Shown here one piece after another: positions 34,335-46,260 of a stretch of DNA of 64,000 nucleotides (position 1 is the stretch's first letter; each line of letters begins with the position of its first letter). A program made the position numbers and the translations under genes. A model generated the notes under the pieces. The model did not search any database and was not told the DNA's origin. It saw only the letters and a program-made list of their open reading frames with translations. The stretch is from Musa acuminata AAA Group (Eukaryota; Streptophyta; Magnoliopsida; Zingiberales; Musaceae), in NCBI RefSeq assembly GCF_036884655.1, contig NC_088331.1, positions 12,719,001 to 12,783,000 of the forward strand, written 5' to 3'.

Positions 34335-37300
34335 ATGTCGCTTTTAAATCCCTTACGTGGCATACTTGATGTCAACCGCCTCATTGGTCCAAATTATACG
34401 GATTGGCTCCGTAACTTAAGAATTGTTCTCACGGCGGAGAAAATCGTATATGTTCTTGATATAGTGATGCCTACGCCCGAAGAAGGGGCAAGCGAGGATA
34501 AGATCGCTCACTACGTGAAGTACATTGATGACTCTACTCTTGCTCAGTGCTATATGTTGGGCTTTATGACTTCTGAGTTACAGAGACAACATGAAAAGAT
34601 GGATGCCAGATCCATTCTCCTACATGTCCGCAAATTGTTTGAGGAATAGGGAAGGACTCAGCGATATGAGATATCCAAGAGCCTCTTCCGCACTAGGATG
34701 ACTAAGGGGACACCGGATCATAACCATGTCCTAAAGATGATTGAGTGGATATAGAAACTCATAGGTCTAGGAATGGTCCTAGAGGATAACTTGTGTGTGG
34801 ACATTGTGCTTCAGTCCCTACCAGATTCCTTTTCACAGTTCATAATGAATTTTAATATGAACAAGCTTGAGGTGACTCTCCCAGAGCTCCTCAATATGTT
34901 GAGGGGCGTAGAGAGTACTATTAAGAAAGAGAAGCCAGTTCTCTACACTAGTGAGACCAGAAAGAAAAGGAAAGCAGAAAGGTCCCTTAAGAAGGGAAAG
35001 GGCAAGGGCAGACCAGGTAAAGCAAAGGTTGCTACGAAAGACCCAACAAAGGATAAAGGCCAGTGCTTCCACTATGGTAAAGATGGGCACTAGAAGAGGA
35101 ACTGCAAAGAGTACCTTGCAGAAAGGGCGAAACAAAAGCTTGATGAAGCTTCAAGTACATTCATGAATGTAAATGTGTCCAAGAGGAAACGAGATAAGAT
35201 GAACAGTGCATACCTGTGGCATTATAGGTTAGGTCACATCCATGAAAGAAGGATTCAAAAGTTGCTAAATGATGGATATCTAGATCCATTCGACTATTGT
35301 CATATGCAACTTGCGAGCCTTGCCTTCGTGGAAATCTGATCAACTCTCCATTTAGTGGAACTGGAGAGAAGCCACTGAGCTATTGGAACTCATACATAGT
35401 GATGTATGTGAACCCATGTCAACTCATGCCTTTAGTGGTTACTCCTACTTCATTACCTTTACTGATGATTTCTCAAGGTATGGATATGTGTACTTAATGA
35501 AGTACAAGTCCGAGGCATTTGAGAAATTCAGAGAGTATAAGAATGAGGTGGAGAACCAGATTGGAAAGAGTATCAAAACTCTTCGATCAAATCGAGGAGG
35601 TGAGTACTTAAGTACAGAGTTTACTCAGTTCCTCAAGGACCATGGGATATTATCCCAATGGACACCTCCTTATACTCCTTAGCTCAATGGTGTCTCTGAA
35701 AGGAGAAATCGTACGCTATTAGACATGGTACGGTCCATGATGAGTTTCATTGACCTACCCATCTCATTATGGGGATATGCCATAGAAACCACAGCTTACC
35801 TTCTAAATAGAGTTCCAACTAAGTCGGTAGTGTCTACACCATATGAGATATGGAAAGGGAAAAAACCTGATCTTAAGGTTGTTAAGATTTGGGGCTGTCC
35901 TGCCCACGTTAAAAGACACAACCCCGATAAGTTAGAATCAAGGACAAAGTGATGTAAATTTATGGGATACCCCAAGGAAACTTGTGGGTATTATTTCTAT
36001 CATCTCGAGGACCAAAAGGTCTTTGTAGCTAAGAGAGCAGTGTTCCTTAAGAAGGAACATATTCTTGGCGGAGATAGTGGGGGAATGATAGAGTTGAGCG
36101 AGGTTGGAGAACCAAGCTCAAGCATCACTCTACAGCCCGAGTCTGTTCAGGTACCTAATACACAAGTTTCAACTTTACATAGGTCCGATAGAGTATCTCA
36201 TCCTCCTAAGAGATATGTGGGACATATTAGAGGAGAGGATGTTAAGGATATTGATCCTCAGACCTACGAGGAGGCTATTATGAGTATAGACTCTGGGAAG
36301 TGGCAAGAAGCCATAAATTCTGAGATGGATTCTATGTACTCTAACAAGGTTTGGAACCTAGTTGATGCGCCCGAAGGTATTGTACCCATCGGTTGCAAGT
36401 GGATCTTTAAGAAAAAGATCGGAGTAGATGGAAAGGTAGAGACCTATAAAGCAAGGCTAGTGGCTAAGGGGTATCGTCAAAAACCTTCTCACCCGTAGCA
36501 ATGCTGAAATCCATTATAATTATATTGGCTATTGCGGCACACTATGATTATGAGATCTGACAGATGGATGTGAAAATCGCATTCCTCAATGGGAACCTCG
36601 AGGAGGAGGTGTATATGATGCAACCTAAAGGATTCGTGTCTAAGAATTGCCCAGATAAGGTGTGTAGGTTGCTTAGATCCATTTATGGACTAAAGCAAGC
36701 TTTCCGAAGTTGGAACATAAGATTTGATGAGGCAATCAGATCCTATGACTTCGTTAAGAACGAAGATGAGCCTTATGTGTATAGGAAGGTAAGTGGGAGC
36801 ACTATCACCTTTTTGGTGTTATATGTGGATGACATCCTGATCATTGGGAATGATGTAGGAATGCTATCCACAGTAAAGGCTTCGTTATCTAGACACTTCT
36901 CCATGAAGGACTTAGGGGAAACATCCTATATCTTGGGGATTAGAATCTATAGAGATAGATCCAAGAGGATGCTTGGCTTGTCCCAGTCTAGGTATATAGA
37001 AACTATTGTCAAAAGGTTTGGCATGAAAAATTCCAAGAGAGGTCTCATACCGATGAGATATGGGATATCGCTTTCTATAAGTATGTCTCCAAAGACTCCA
37101 GAAGAAAGGACGAACATGGATATGATACCTTATTTCTCAGCAATAGAGTATATCATGTATGCCATGCTATGTACTAGGCCTAATATAGTGCATGCTTTGA
37201 GTGTCACGAGCAGGTATCAGGCAGATCCAGGCTTGGAGCACTGGAAAGCAGTAACGTGTATCCTTAAGTACTTGAGAAGGACTAAGGATCTTTTACTAGT

Positions 37301-37808
37301 ATATAGAGGTAATAGCCTTAAGGTTGAAGGCTACATGGACTCAAGTTTTTAGTCTGATGTCGATGACAGCAAGTCGAATTCAGGGTATGTGTACACCTTG
37401 AATGGAGGAGCAATGTGTTGGAAGAGTTCCAAGCAAGATATTACTACTGACTCGACCACAGAGGCGGAGTGCATTGCTGCATCAGATGCAGCAAAGGAGG
37501 GAGTCTGGTTAAAGAAGTTCATCATAGATTTGGGAGTCGTGCCGGGTAGCGAGGAGCCGATCTCCTTATATTGCGACAACAATGAGGCGATTGCTCAAGC
37601 GAAGGAACCTAGGTCTCATCAGAAATCTAAGCATGTTCTGAGGAGGTTCCACCTTATCAGAGAGATCGTAATTCGAGGAGATGTAGCAGTAGAAAGAGTT
37701 CCATCCGAAGATAACATTGCAGATCCACTAACAAAGTCGTTGTCTCAGATTGTCTTTGAGCGTCATAGGGGTCTGATGGAGATCAGATGCATAGGTGATT
37801 GGCTTTAG
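34335..37808 (+). pseudogene. Copia gag-pol of element B, protease region deleted
   Basis: Gag starts MSLLNPLRGILDVNRLIGPN at 34335 and has a zinc knuckle (CFHYGKDGH, then K.NC) near 35070-35105. After a short tail the frame jumps to the pre-integrase region (YLWHYRLGHI, near 35215), so the aspartic protease is missing. Integrase core lies in 35383-35952 (TFTDDFSRYGYVYLMKYKSEAF). RT spans about 36290-37060, with YVDD (LYVDDILIIGND) near 36820-36850, and RNase H is at 37389-37808. Stops interrupt the frame at 34647, 34752, 35091, 35680, 35950 and 37350, with a shift near 36490. Non-functional. Confidence 0.9.
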
Positions 37809-37810
37809 GT

Positions 37811-37822
37811 CAAGTGGGAGAT
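37811..37822 (+). other. Polypurine tract of element B
   Basis: CAAGTGGGAGAT directly before the 3' LTR. Confidence 0.75.
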
Positions 37823-39422
37823 TGCTAGTCATATGTGCCTAGCAAGCCAATCACATGAGTGATGGCATGTGTGACTTGATACAGAATCTTTTTGCTTATT
37901 ATATTTTGGCATATATCACTTTATAACTATTGCATATATACACATATATATTGTGATGTCATTGGATTTGTGCAATAGGAATCGGATCATGACGATATCA
38001 CGAAAATGAGATCGATTCGCCTTTAAACACATATCCTAAATAATCTCGATCATAGGTTACTCGAGAGGGACATCGTGATAACCTGACAGACTTATGTGTT
38101 GTATACCCGTCCATATGATGGATGGAGCTGGTCTCATAGCTGCTCGTGTAGGGACACTAGGGATATAATATAGGTGCTCATTGGAGAATGAGTTCACTGA
38201 TTGATCCGCTTACGGAATGCTGGATGGTTGATGATGCCTTATTGTCAGACAGCGATTCCGTAGTCCTAGTGGTATATCTGGTCCTTAGACTTGAGACACC
38301 AATGATGTCCTGTATGAGTGCTCCACTTTTTGATACCAGACTTATAGGTTTAGCTATCTCAGATCTAGTACAGCTAGTCATTGGGAGTGGTAGTCGACAT
38401 TACGAGGGCTATTGAGTGTCGATAGAGGATCATCCACTCTCGGCGTCATAAGAGGAATATCCCATGTGTTCTTGCTCAAACAAATCCCTAGCCAGGGTCA
38501 TTCGGGTTGAGAGAGAGAGTTCTCCAGGAGAATTTGATTAGAGCGAGACTCGAGTACAAACCGTATGGGTCTGACAATACCATGCTCGATATACGGTCTC
38601 TAGGATATTAGATGGATGAGGGACTATAGGTATACGGTAACTAAGGACAGACAGGTCCAATGGATTGGATTCCCCTGTATCGTTTGGGGACTACGACGTA
38701 GTGGCCTAGTACGTCCGTAGTCGATGAGTCGAGTGAATTATTACAAAGATAATAATTCACTGAGTTAGAAGGAGTTCTAATAGGTATGACTCACGGCCAG
38801 CTCGATATTGGGCCTAGAGGGTCACACACATATGGTAGGCATTACGATAAGTAGAGATTCAGATATGAGATATCCGATGGAGCCCTTGTCTTATTGGATA
38901 TCCAATAAGCCCCTGAATTATTGGATCCCATGGACGAGATCCAATAAGAGCCCATCAGAGATTATTGAATAGAGATCCACTAATCTAAAAGGCTTGGGTT
39001 ATTGGATGCAGATCCAATACCTACTAGGGGAGGATCCATTAGGTTTTGACATGGGACCTCTATAAATAGGAGAGATTCAGAGCCTCATAGGCTAGAGCCT
39101 TTGCTTGCCTCTCCTATTCTCCTTTCCCTCTCCACCTCTGAGCAGGCTTGGAGTTTTGAGGAGCGTCGTCGCAGCCCTACTGTGTGGATCACCGCTAGAA
39201 AGGAGGACGCTTGACCACCTTCACCCTCTCCTAAAGATCTGTAAGAAAACAGGGATATATGATCTCCCTAGGTAACACAATCTACTCTATACGTAGTTTT
39301 TCAGTTTCGCGAATTTTGCACACCAATCTTCGAACGACAACGAACATCTCTTTGGGAATTGGGGATTTTCTTTTCTTGTTCTTCTGATGCACATATGATG
39401 TCGCCCCCAAGATTTCCCAACA
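37823..39422 (+). repeat. 3' LTR of element B
   Basis: 1600 bases, clearly homologous throughout to 30898-32489 with scattered substitutions. Followed by target duplication GTACT. Confidence 0.95.
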
Positions 39423-39427
39423 GTACT

Positions 39428-39582
39428 CTAGCAGATTGGTCGAGATGTAGCCATCGATGGACTGGCTAAGATGCGCTCGGCAATGGACTAGCTGAGATGT
39501 AGTTGATAATGGACTAGCCGAGATGTGCTCTATAAAGGGATAGCCGAGACATAGTCAGTAGTGGACTAGCCGAGATGTGCTC
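39428..39582. repeat. Minisatellite of element D, middle block
   Basis: Continuation of the ~27-base array after element B, five to six units, interrupted again at 39583 by element C. Confidence 0.88.
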
Positions 39583-39792
39583 TGATAGAACCCCAAAGGA
39601 ATTCTATATAGATTGATCTTTGAGGGGGATCAACCCTTGGAACACTATAGGGGTTCCTCCCTCCTAGAAGTCGGCCAAATAACTACAATTGTAGATAGAT
39701 CTTATTATTAAAGAGATAAGCTACATGCTTATATAATGCTCCAAACCCTAGCTCTAGGAGCTGCTTCCTTGTTAGGATCAAGAGCACTAAGA

Positions 39793-39812
39793 GGGGGGGG
39801 GGGGGGGGGGGG
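39793..39812. repeat. Run of 20 G
   Basis: Uninterrupted G20 close to the end of the solo LTR-A. The equivalent place in the LTR at 57009-58549 is a C10 run (plus strand) and is shorter still at 63510. A hypervariable homopolymer; assembly length may be unreliable. Confidence 0.9.
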
Positions 39813-40659
39813 TGAATTAGTGCAGCGGAAAACCTTCTGCGATTAAAATCGAAAACTGCTTTCGTTTGATAGAAGTGATTTTGGAAAGAAAGCCGATTCG
39901 TAAATCACTTCAACTTTTGACTAGGAGAGATACAGCAAAGATATGAACGCAGTTTGCAGTTATGATGGAAATCAGAATATAAGCGCAAACTGAAATACGA
40001 CGTTCATATGATAAGAGCGATTTCGATATAAAAGCTGATTCGTAAACCACTTTAACTTGAGATAAGGCGAGATGCAGTTAAAGCAAAGATATAAAGGTAG
40101 TTTGCAGTTATAATGGAAATCAGAATGTACGCGCAAACTGAAATACGACGTTCGTACGATAAAACTGATTTGCGTTTTAAATCCCGATTTGGAAAACACT
40201 AAACTTTGAAACACGTTCGTAAAAACACAGAAGGTAGTAAGCTATTGAGGAGGTTTGTAGTAAAGATAAGATGCTTAAAGTAAATGCAAACCGAAATTTA
40301 GAGTGGTTCGGTCAATCTTGACCTACTCCACTTTTGGCTTCCTCTACCGATGAGGTCACCGACATTAACTAGAGGCCTTCCTTCAATAGGCGAAGGCCAA
40401 CCACCCTTTTATAGTTTCACTCCTTTTGACGGGCTTAGGAGACAACCCTTACAGAATTTTCTCTCCTCTCTTTACAACTTAGAACTTGGAAGAACAGAGG
40501 GAGAAGAACTTTTGGCCTTTACAACAATTTTGAGCTCTAAGAATCACAGAAAAGGATCAAGATTTCGGTGTAAGTTCATACTCTTTTAGTGCTGAATGGG
40601 TGGGGTATTTATAGGCCCCAACCCAGTTCAAATTTGGAGCTCAAAACTGTCAATTCTCG

Positions 40660-41030
40660 GAATTCCGCGATCAGGCAGTTGCACCTCCTGATTGGAGCGG
40701 TTGCACCGCCTGGCAGAGCTCGAAGATTGAGCCTCTAGGCGGTGCTACCTCCTGTCAAGGGCAGTTGCACCTCCTAACAGAGCTCGAAGACCGAGCTCAA
40801 GCGGTTGCACCTCCTGACTGAGGCGGTTGCACCGCCTGGCAGAGCTCGAAGACTGAGCTCAAGCGGTGCCACCTCTTGTCAAGGGAGGTTGCACCGCCCA
40901 GTCTCGCTCGGAGATTGAGCCCCAAGCGGTGCCACCGCCTGGCTGGAGCGGTTGCACCTCCCAGTCTCGCTCGGAGACTAAGCCCAGGCGGTGCAACCTC
41001 CTGCCTTGGGCGGTTCAACTGCCTGGCAGA
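40660..41030 (-). promoter_or_regulatory. Palindrome array in solo LTR-A, upstream of TATA
   Basis: About ten modules of the form GGCGGTTGCACCGCC or GGCGGTGCAACCTCC, separated by spacers such as CAGAGCTCGAAGA. On the minus strand they lie just upstream of the TATA box at 40606-40613. Same architecture but different core from the arrays at 57812-57990 and 62771-62975. Confidence 0.7.
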
Positions 41031-42119
41031 AGTCAGGGTCCGAATGGGTTGATCCATTCGACCCAATTTGGATTTTTCAGGGGCCCAATTGCCCCAAGAT
41101 TAAGTTAATGGGATCACCTCCCATTTCCAACTTAATCAATGTGCTAACTGAGAGTTATCCAAAGACATTTACTGCAACTTGCTCCGGTGCGTCAATCGCT
41201 TCTTCCAGCGAGCTTCCAGCGAACTTCCGTCGATCATCCGATGAACCCTCGGTGATGCTCCTGCGGACTTCCGGCAAACTCCTAGACTTGCGACGATTCA
41301 CTTGGCGAGTTCCGACGAGCTTCTTTGGCAAGCTCATGGACTTCTCGGATTTGTTCCCGCAGAACCTCCGACGACTATCCGAACTTCCGTCGAACTCTCG
41401 AACTCCCAACGTGATCATTATCTTGACTCCGGCGCAACTCTTGCTGCATGTCTTTCTTCCATCATAGTTAATCCTGCACACTCAAAACAAAATTTCGATC
41501 GAGACAATTAATCCTAAGCAATTAACCAAGTTGTCCGACATGTCATTGGTCCCTCGACGCTTCGTCCGATTCTTCGGCGCATCGTCCTCTCCTGCAGCCT
41601 ATTGCCCAATCAGCCAGTTGACTCCGCAACTCCGATATCCTTGGCACAATACCTGCTCTTCTTGGCCCGATACCCGAGTCCACGGCCCGAAGCCTTCTGT
41701 CGATACGTCGACCGATCCACCGGCCCGACGTCCAATCTTCTGACATGTTCCTCCGGCACAACATGATTTTCCTGCTTCAATTGTCTCATCCTGATCGAAG
41801 CATCCTGCGTCACTAAAAACGCAGATTAAATCATAAGCATACATCAAGTAGTTTCATCATCAAAATACGAGATTCAACATTCCTGAGTGAGTTATCCCTT
41901 TTGCCATCAACTCTAACCAACCAGCCTAGTAAAAGGGGGTGGCGGCTAAGAAGCCTAAAGGTCCAAATATAAACCCTAGCCACTCTTCTTTATAGGATAG
42001 AGGCAGCTATGTGAGGTTTCTTACAATCTCATAGGGTTTTATTAGCTGCTTCTTGGTTGACTAGGACCCAACCCTACTAGGGTCCTATCAAGCATGCCCT
42101 ATCCAAATCAGCCTTATCC

Positions 42120-44148
42120 TCAAGGCTGATGTTCCATGAACTTAGGGAACCGGGTCTTCAACTCCTCATGTGATTCACATGTGACATCTTCAAGTGGTAA
42201 ATTATTCCAATGCACTAGTGCTTCAGTAGAGAGACGTCGGCGATGCATCACGATTTTGTGGTCGAGAATGGCTTGTGGTTGGGCTTGAATATCTCCATCA
42301 TCAATGGTGTTGGGCAGTTGGATCTAGGGTGACTCGTGTTCTCCCAACTTGGGCTTCAAGTATGACACGTGGAAGACAAGGTAAATTTTGGCATCCTCAA
42401 GCAATTTAAGTCTGTACGCCACAACTCCAATATGCTCTGTGATTTGATAGGGCCTATAAAAACGTAGGGATAGCTTCATGGAGGCTTGAGTATTGATAGA
42501 GAGTTGCTTATATGAGTATAGGTGAAGATAAACCTAATCTCCTACTGAAAATTCTCTTTCGCTTCATCGTGTGTCAGCTTGCTGCTTCATTCTGGCTTGA
42601 GCGATAGAGAGATTATCCTTTAGCAGTTGTAGGAGTTTATCCCTGTCAATCAATTCTTGGTCGACCTAATCTATCTTGGCCGAGTCAATTACATACTTTG
42701 GAATCATAAGGGCCAGTCGATCATACAGTGCTTCTTAAGGGGCACATTTGTAGATGAATAATATGTAGTAGTATATCATCATTCGGCCTAGGGAAGCCAT
42801 TTTGCCCACTCCTTTGGCTGGTCACTAGCGAAACACCGAAGGTATATCTCTAAACACCTATTCACCACCTCTGTTTAGCCGTCAGTTTGTGGATGATACG
42901 CTATGCTTATCTTGAGTTTGGTGTCCTGTAACTAAAATAACTCGGTCCAAAATTTACTGGTGAAGATCTTGTCATGATCACTTACAATGGACTTTAGCAT
43001 CCCATGCAGTTTAATAATATTTTCTATGAAAATCTGGGCAATACTAGCAGTAGTGTAAGGATTTCACACAACACAAAAAATGAGCATATTTCGTATGTTG
43101 ATCAACCACCACGAGAATTGTGCTTTTACCTTTGGAAGGTGGAAGCCCTTCGATGAAGTCCATGGAGATGTCAGTTCACACCAATCTAGTATGAGTAGTG
43201 GTTGTAGCTTTCTTGGACTTGCCATTATTTCACCTTTATGTTGTTAACATACATCACATTGTGCCACATATTTAGCAATAATTTTTTTTATCCCTCTCCA
43301 ATAAAAAATTTGCTTCACTCTTTTGTAGGTTCTCAAGAATCCGGAGTGCCCTGCTGAAAGTGTGGAGTGTATTTTATGCAAGACGATTTTGATGCAAGGG
43401 GAGTCGGGTATAAGCACAATGCAACCTTTGTAGCGTAGATCCCTCAAATCCCAAGTGTAGTGGGCTATTGCACTTGGATTCTCCTCCAAATTTTTTATGA
43501 TATTGCTGAACTTTGGATCCTTCTTCCATTCTTCTTTAATGCCCTTGAGGAAGTCGGTGGTAGGAAGGGATATGGTTGAAAACTTAGCTTGCTCAAGTAG
43601 CCATGAGAGTGCATCTGTAATAATATTTTCTTTCCCCTTTTTGTAAATAATTTCATAATCAAATCCTAGAAGTTTGGTTACCCATTTTTGTTGCTCAGGG
43701 GGTGATATCTTTTACTCCAAAAAGTACTTGAGGCATCTATGGTCGGTTTTAATTTGAAATCGTCGGTCGATCAAGTAGGGTCTCCGCCTCGTTACTACAT
43801 GCACAATGGCGAGTATCTCCTTATCATATATTGACATGTTTTGATGGGAGGGAGATAATGCCTTGCTGGTGTATGCGAGTGGTCGACCATCTCACATAAG
43901 ACGACTCCAATTTCGACTCCAGATGTGTCGGCCTCAATGATGAAGGGTTGGCTGAAATCTGGTAGTGATAGCATCGGCGTCGTCATCATAGCTACCTTAA
44001 GTTTCTCGAAGGCAATAGAGGCTTTGTTCGACCATTGGAAGGCATCTTTTTTCAGTAGAGAAGTGAGGGGTGAACTGATCTTCCCATAGTCCTTAACAAA
44101 TTTTCGGTAGTAGCCCGTTAGTCCAAGGAACCCACGCAGTAATTTCAT
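42120..44148 (-). pseudogene. RNase H, integrase and chromodomain remains of element C
   Basis: Reading leftward on the minus strand: RT end and RNase H start (43795-44148, MKLLRGFLGLTGYYRKFVKDYG). Then the integrase H2C2 zinc region (43244-43489; H-x-G...YW.G...C-x2-C), and integrase core scraps. The C-terminal end at about 42120-42280 contains ILDHKIVMHRRRLSTEALVHW followed by LPLEDVTCE and ends FPKF.EHQP. That pattern is the chromodomain-like tail of chromoviruses. A tryptophan usual in it (TWE) is a cysteine here. Numerous stops. Confidence 0.75.
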
Positions 44149-44163
44149 GTTTGTAGGTTTCAG

Positions 44164-44826
44164 CTAGCCTTGCATTGCTTCAAGTGTTGTTGGGTCTACT
44201 GCCACTCCTTCTGATATTATGTGTCCAAGGTACTCTACTTTTTGCTGGAGAAAGCTACACTTTGGCAAGAATTCATAATAGTCATTATGTGTGCGGAATA
44301 TAGTTTTTAGAATGTCATCTTCACATACCCGAATTTGGTGGTAACCAGATCGGAGGTCCAACTTCATAAAGACTCGAGCTCTTTTTAACTCATCAAGGAG
44401 TTTATCCATCACAAGTATTGGGTACTTGTCTTTGACGATGATGTCATTTAAAGCTTGGTAGTTGATGCACATTCGCCAAGTTTCGTCCTTCTTGCGTACA
44501 AGTAGCACCGGTGAGGAAGAGGGGCTGCAACTTGGCTGAATCACCCCAGTTTCAAACATCTCCTTTATTATCTTTTCAATTTCATCCTTCTGAAGGTGAG
44601 GATAATGGTATGGTCGAGTGTTCACTAGTGGCTTGCCCGGAAGGATTGGAATCTGATAGTCATATTGCCGAGTAAGAGGAAGACTGCGTGACTCAACAAA
44701 AATGTTGGCAAATTCAACAAGTAATCGAGCAAGATTTTGATCTTCAATTTCTATTTTCTTCCCCTCTGGTTGCTGTTGGAGATGCATCAAAAAGCCACTA
44801 TTTACCTTATGTAAAACTTTCTCCAT
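44164..44826 (-). pseudogene. Gypsy reverse transcriptase of element C lacking its catalytic centre
   Basis: An open frame of 220 codons with the RT fingers (PILPGKPLVNTRPYHYP, SSSPVLLVRKKD, WRMCINYQALNDI, FMKLDLRSGYHQIRV). The frame then passes directly from YYEFL to PKCSFLQQKVEYLGHIIS. The stretch that normally carries MPFGL and the F-x-D-D catalytic motif, about 60 residues, is absent. The deletion is in frame at about 44270, so the frame stays open although the enzyme cannot work. Confidence 0.85.
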
Positions 44827-44952
44827 TCATTGGGTTGAAACGATGGTTATGTTACTTCCGCACTTCCCGAGTAGGATGATCTGTTTGCCTTTGCAGTAGA
44901 ATTTTATAATTAATTTGGAAAAATTTTAAGAGACATCACCTAGTGTAGTCAG

Positions 44953-46260
44953 TCATTCTATGCCAAGCACAGCCTCATAGTTATCAATTGGTAGGAGGAA
45001 GAAGTCGGTGATAATTTCTTGGTCTTGCAGCAATAGTTTCACTTGCAGACATCTTTGGTCGCACTTTAGGATTCTTCCGTCGGCAACCTTTACATCGAAC
45101 TTGGTGCAACTTTTGATATGGAGCATCATTCGAGCAGCAACCTTACCATTTAGGAAGTTATTAGTGCTGCCCGTATCGATGAGAACAGTGATCGATTGTT
45201 GTTTGAGAAGGCATCCAACTTTCATCGTTTGCGAGTTTGAGTAGCCGACCAGTGCGTGTACCGTAAAGTCAGTTGGTTGTGGCTCTTCTTTTGCATATTC
45301 TTTATATTTAAGGCTCTCTTCTAGATGTTCAATGACCTCTTCTTCTACTAGTTCAATCACAAGAAGTCTCCCTTTTTTATAGCGATATTCACAGCTCCAT
45401 GGCTCATTCCAGTGCTAACATAACCCCCTCGTAGATCACTCCCGAAGCTCTTCTCGTGTCAACCTTTTTGGTGTAGGGGCTTAGTTGACAGAAGGGGGGG
45501 TTGAGGGCTTTGGTATTGTTGGTTGGGGAGTGACCTTAGTCCTCCGGGCTTCATGGTTCAATCGCTCCTCTTGAAGTCATGCAAAAGAGATGGTTGCCAT
45601 AAGTATGTATAGTTGTCACGCTTTAACTTCTCCTCGGATCTCCGACTTTAAGCCCTCAATAAAGGTCCCCAATATTTATTTTTTAGACCAATCATGAGTT
45701 TGATTAGATAACCTTTCAAACCTGGTTTGGTACTCCTAAATGGTGGAGGTTTGTTAGATCTTTGCTAGTTGTTCGTTAATGTTCTCATAATCGGTTGGTC
45801 CGAAGTGGATCAACAGTCCTTCTTTGAATTGTCACCATGAGAGGACTCAGTGAGTGTGTTCAAACCAGTCAAACCACTGTATGACATCCCTTTCAAGATG
45901 TATAGCTGCAATTTCCACCATGGATGCGTTTGTGATTTTATGGTACCAAAAATATGCGCGCGAGATCCAACCAATTGGGTCTCCTTCTTCTCATCTAGGG
46001 AAGTCCACCCTCATGCATGAATAGTAGAGATCGATCATAGAGCCTCCCCTCTCTTCGAAGTCATCTCTTCGGGCTTGGTGTAATTGGTTAGAGCTCTCTC
46101 CTTGATGTGATTTCTTTGGGCTTGGTGGTTGGCCCAAACTAAGTTCGGTAAAGAGAGTGAATCTTATCCTTCATTCGCGCCTCGAATGCTTCGAATTTAG
46201 CATTGATTGCCTCCTTAGATGTCATAGTATATGCCTCCAAATCTGTAATGTTAAGATCTC
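44953..46260 (-). pseudogene. Gag-protease remains of element C
   Basis: The frame at 44953-45360 carries a retroviral-type aspartic protease motif (VLIDTGSTNNFLNG) and downstream FFLLPIDNYEAVLGIE. Rightward to about 46260 lie gag scraps in shifting frames. The remaining 46260-47197 is leader with no recognisable coding, next to a weak primer-binding-like GTATCAAAGCAG on the minus strand near 47180. Confidence 0.7.

Larger units (their letters stand above)
30898..39422 (+). mobile_element. Ty1/copia retrotransposon B, full length but decayed
   Basis: 8525 bases with LTRs 30898-32489 and 37823-39422 (TGCTAGTCAT...TTTCCCAACA). Perfect target duplication GTACT at 30893-30897 and 39423-39427. 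Primer-binding site at 32491-32502, polypurine tract at 37811-37822. The leader is long (about 1.8 kb) and contains a GC-rich stretch and four hairpins. Gag-pol (34335-37808) has many stops and lacks the protease region. It sits in the minisatellite of element D. Family B is also present as solo LTRs at 4418-6028 and 22617-29715 and as a fragment at 272-402. Confidence 0.95.
39770..41879 (-). repeat. Solo LTR of family A, long variant
   Basis: 2110 bases, TGTTAGGATC...GATTCAACA, with perfect target duplication TTCCT (39765-39769 and 41880-41884). It is longer than the A LTRs at 57009 and 61905. It carries two tandem copies of a ~145-base unit (39868-40009 and 40010-40157) and a longer palindrome array (about 40660-41030). 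A run of 20 G lies at 39793-39812. The TATA box is TATAAATA on the minus strand at 40606-40613. Confidence 0.93.
39583..42090 (-). repeat. Left (3') LTR of element C, split by a solo LTR-A
   Basis: Bases 39583-39769 and 41885-42090 together match 47198-47592 end to end. The break is at GGAGCTGCTTCCT / TTCCTGAGTGAG, the target duplication of the inserted LTR. Confidence 0.92.

Noticed and set aside
41531..41847. Short overlapping frames at 41531-41847, repeated at 57037-57288 and 61872-62242
   Set aside because: All fall in the same part of the family-A LTR; they recur because the LTR recurs.
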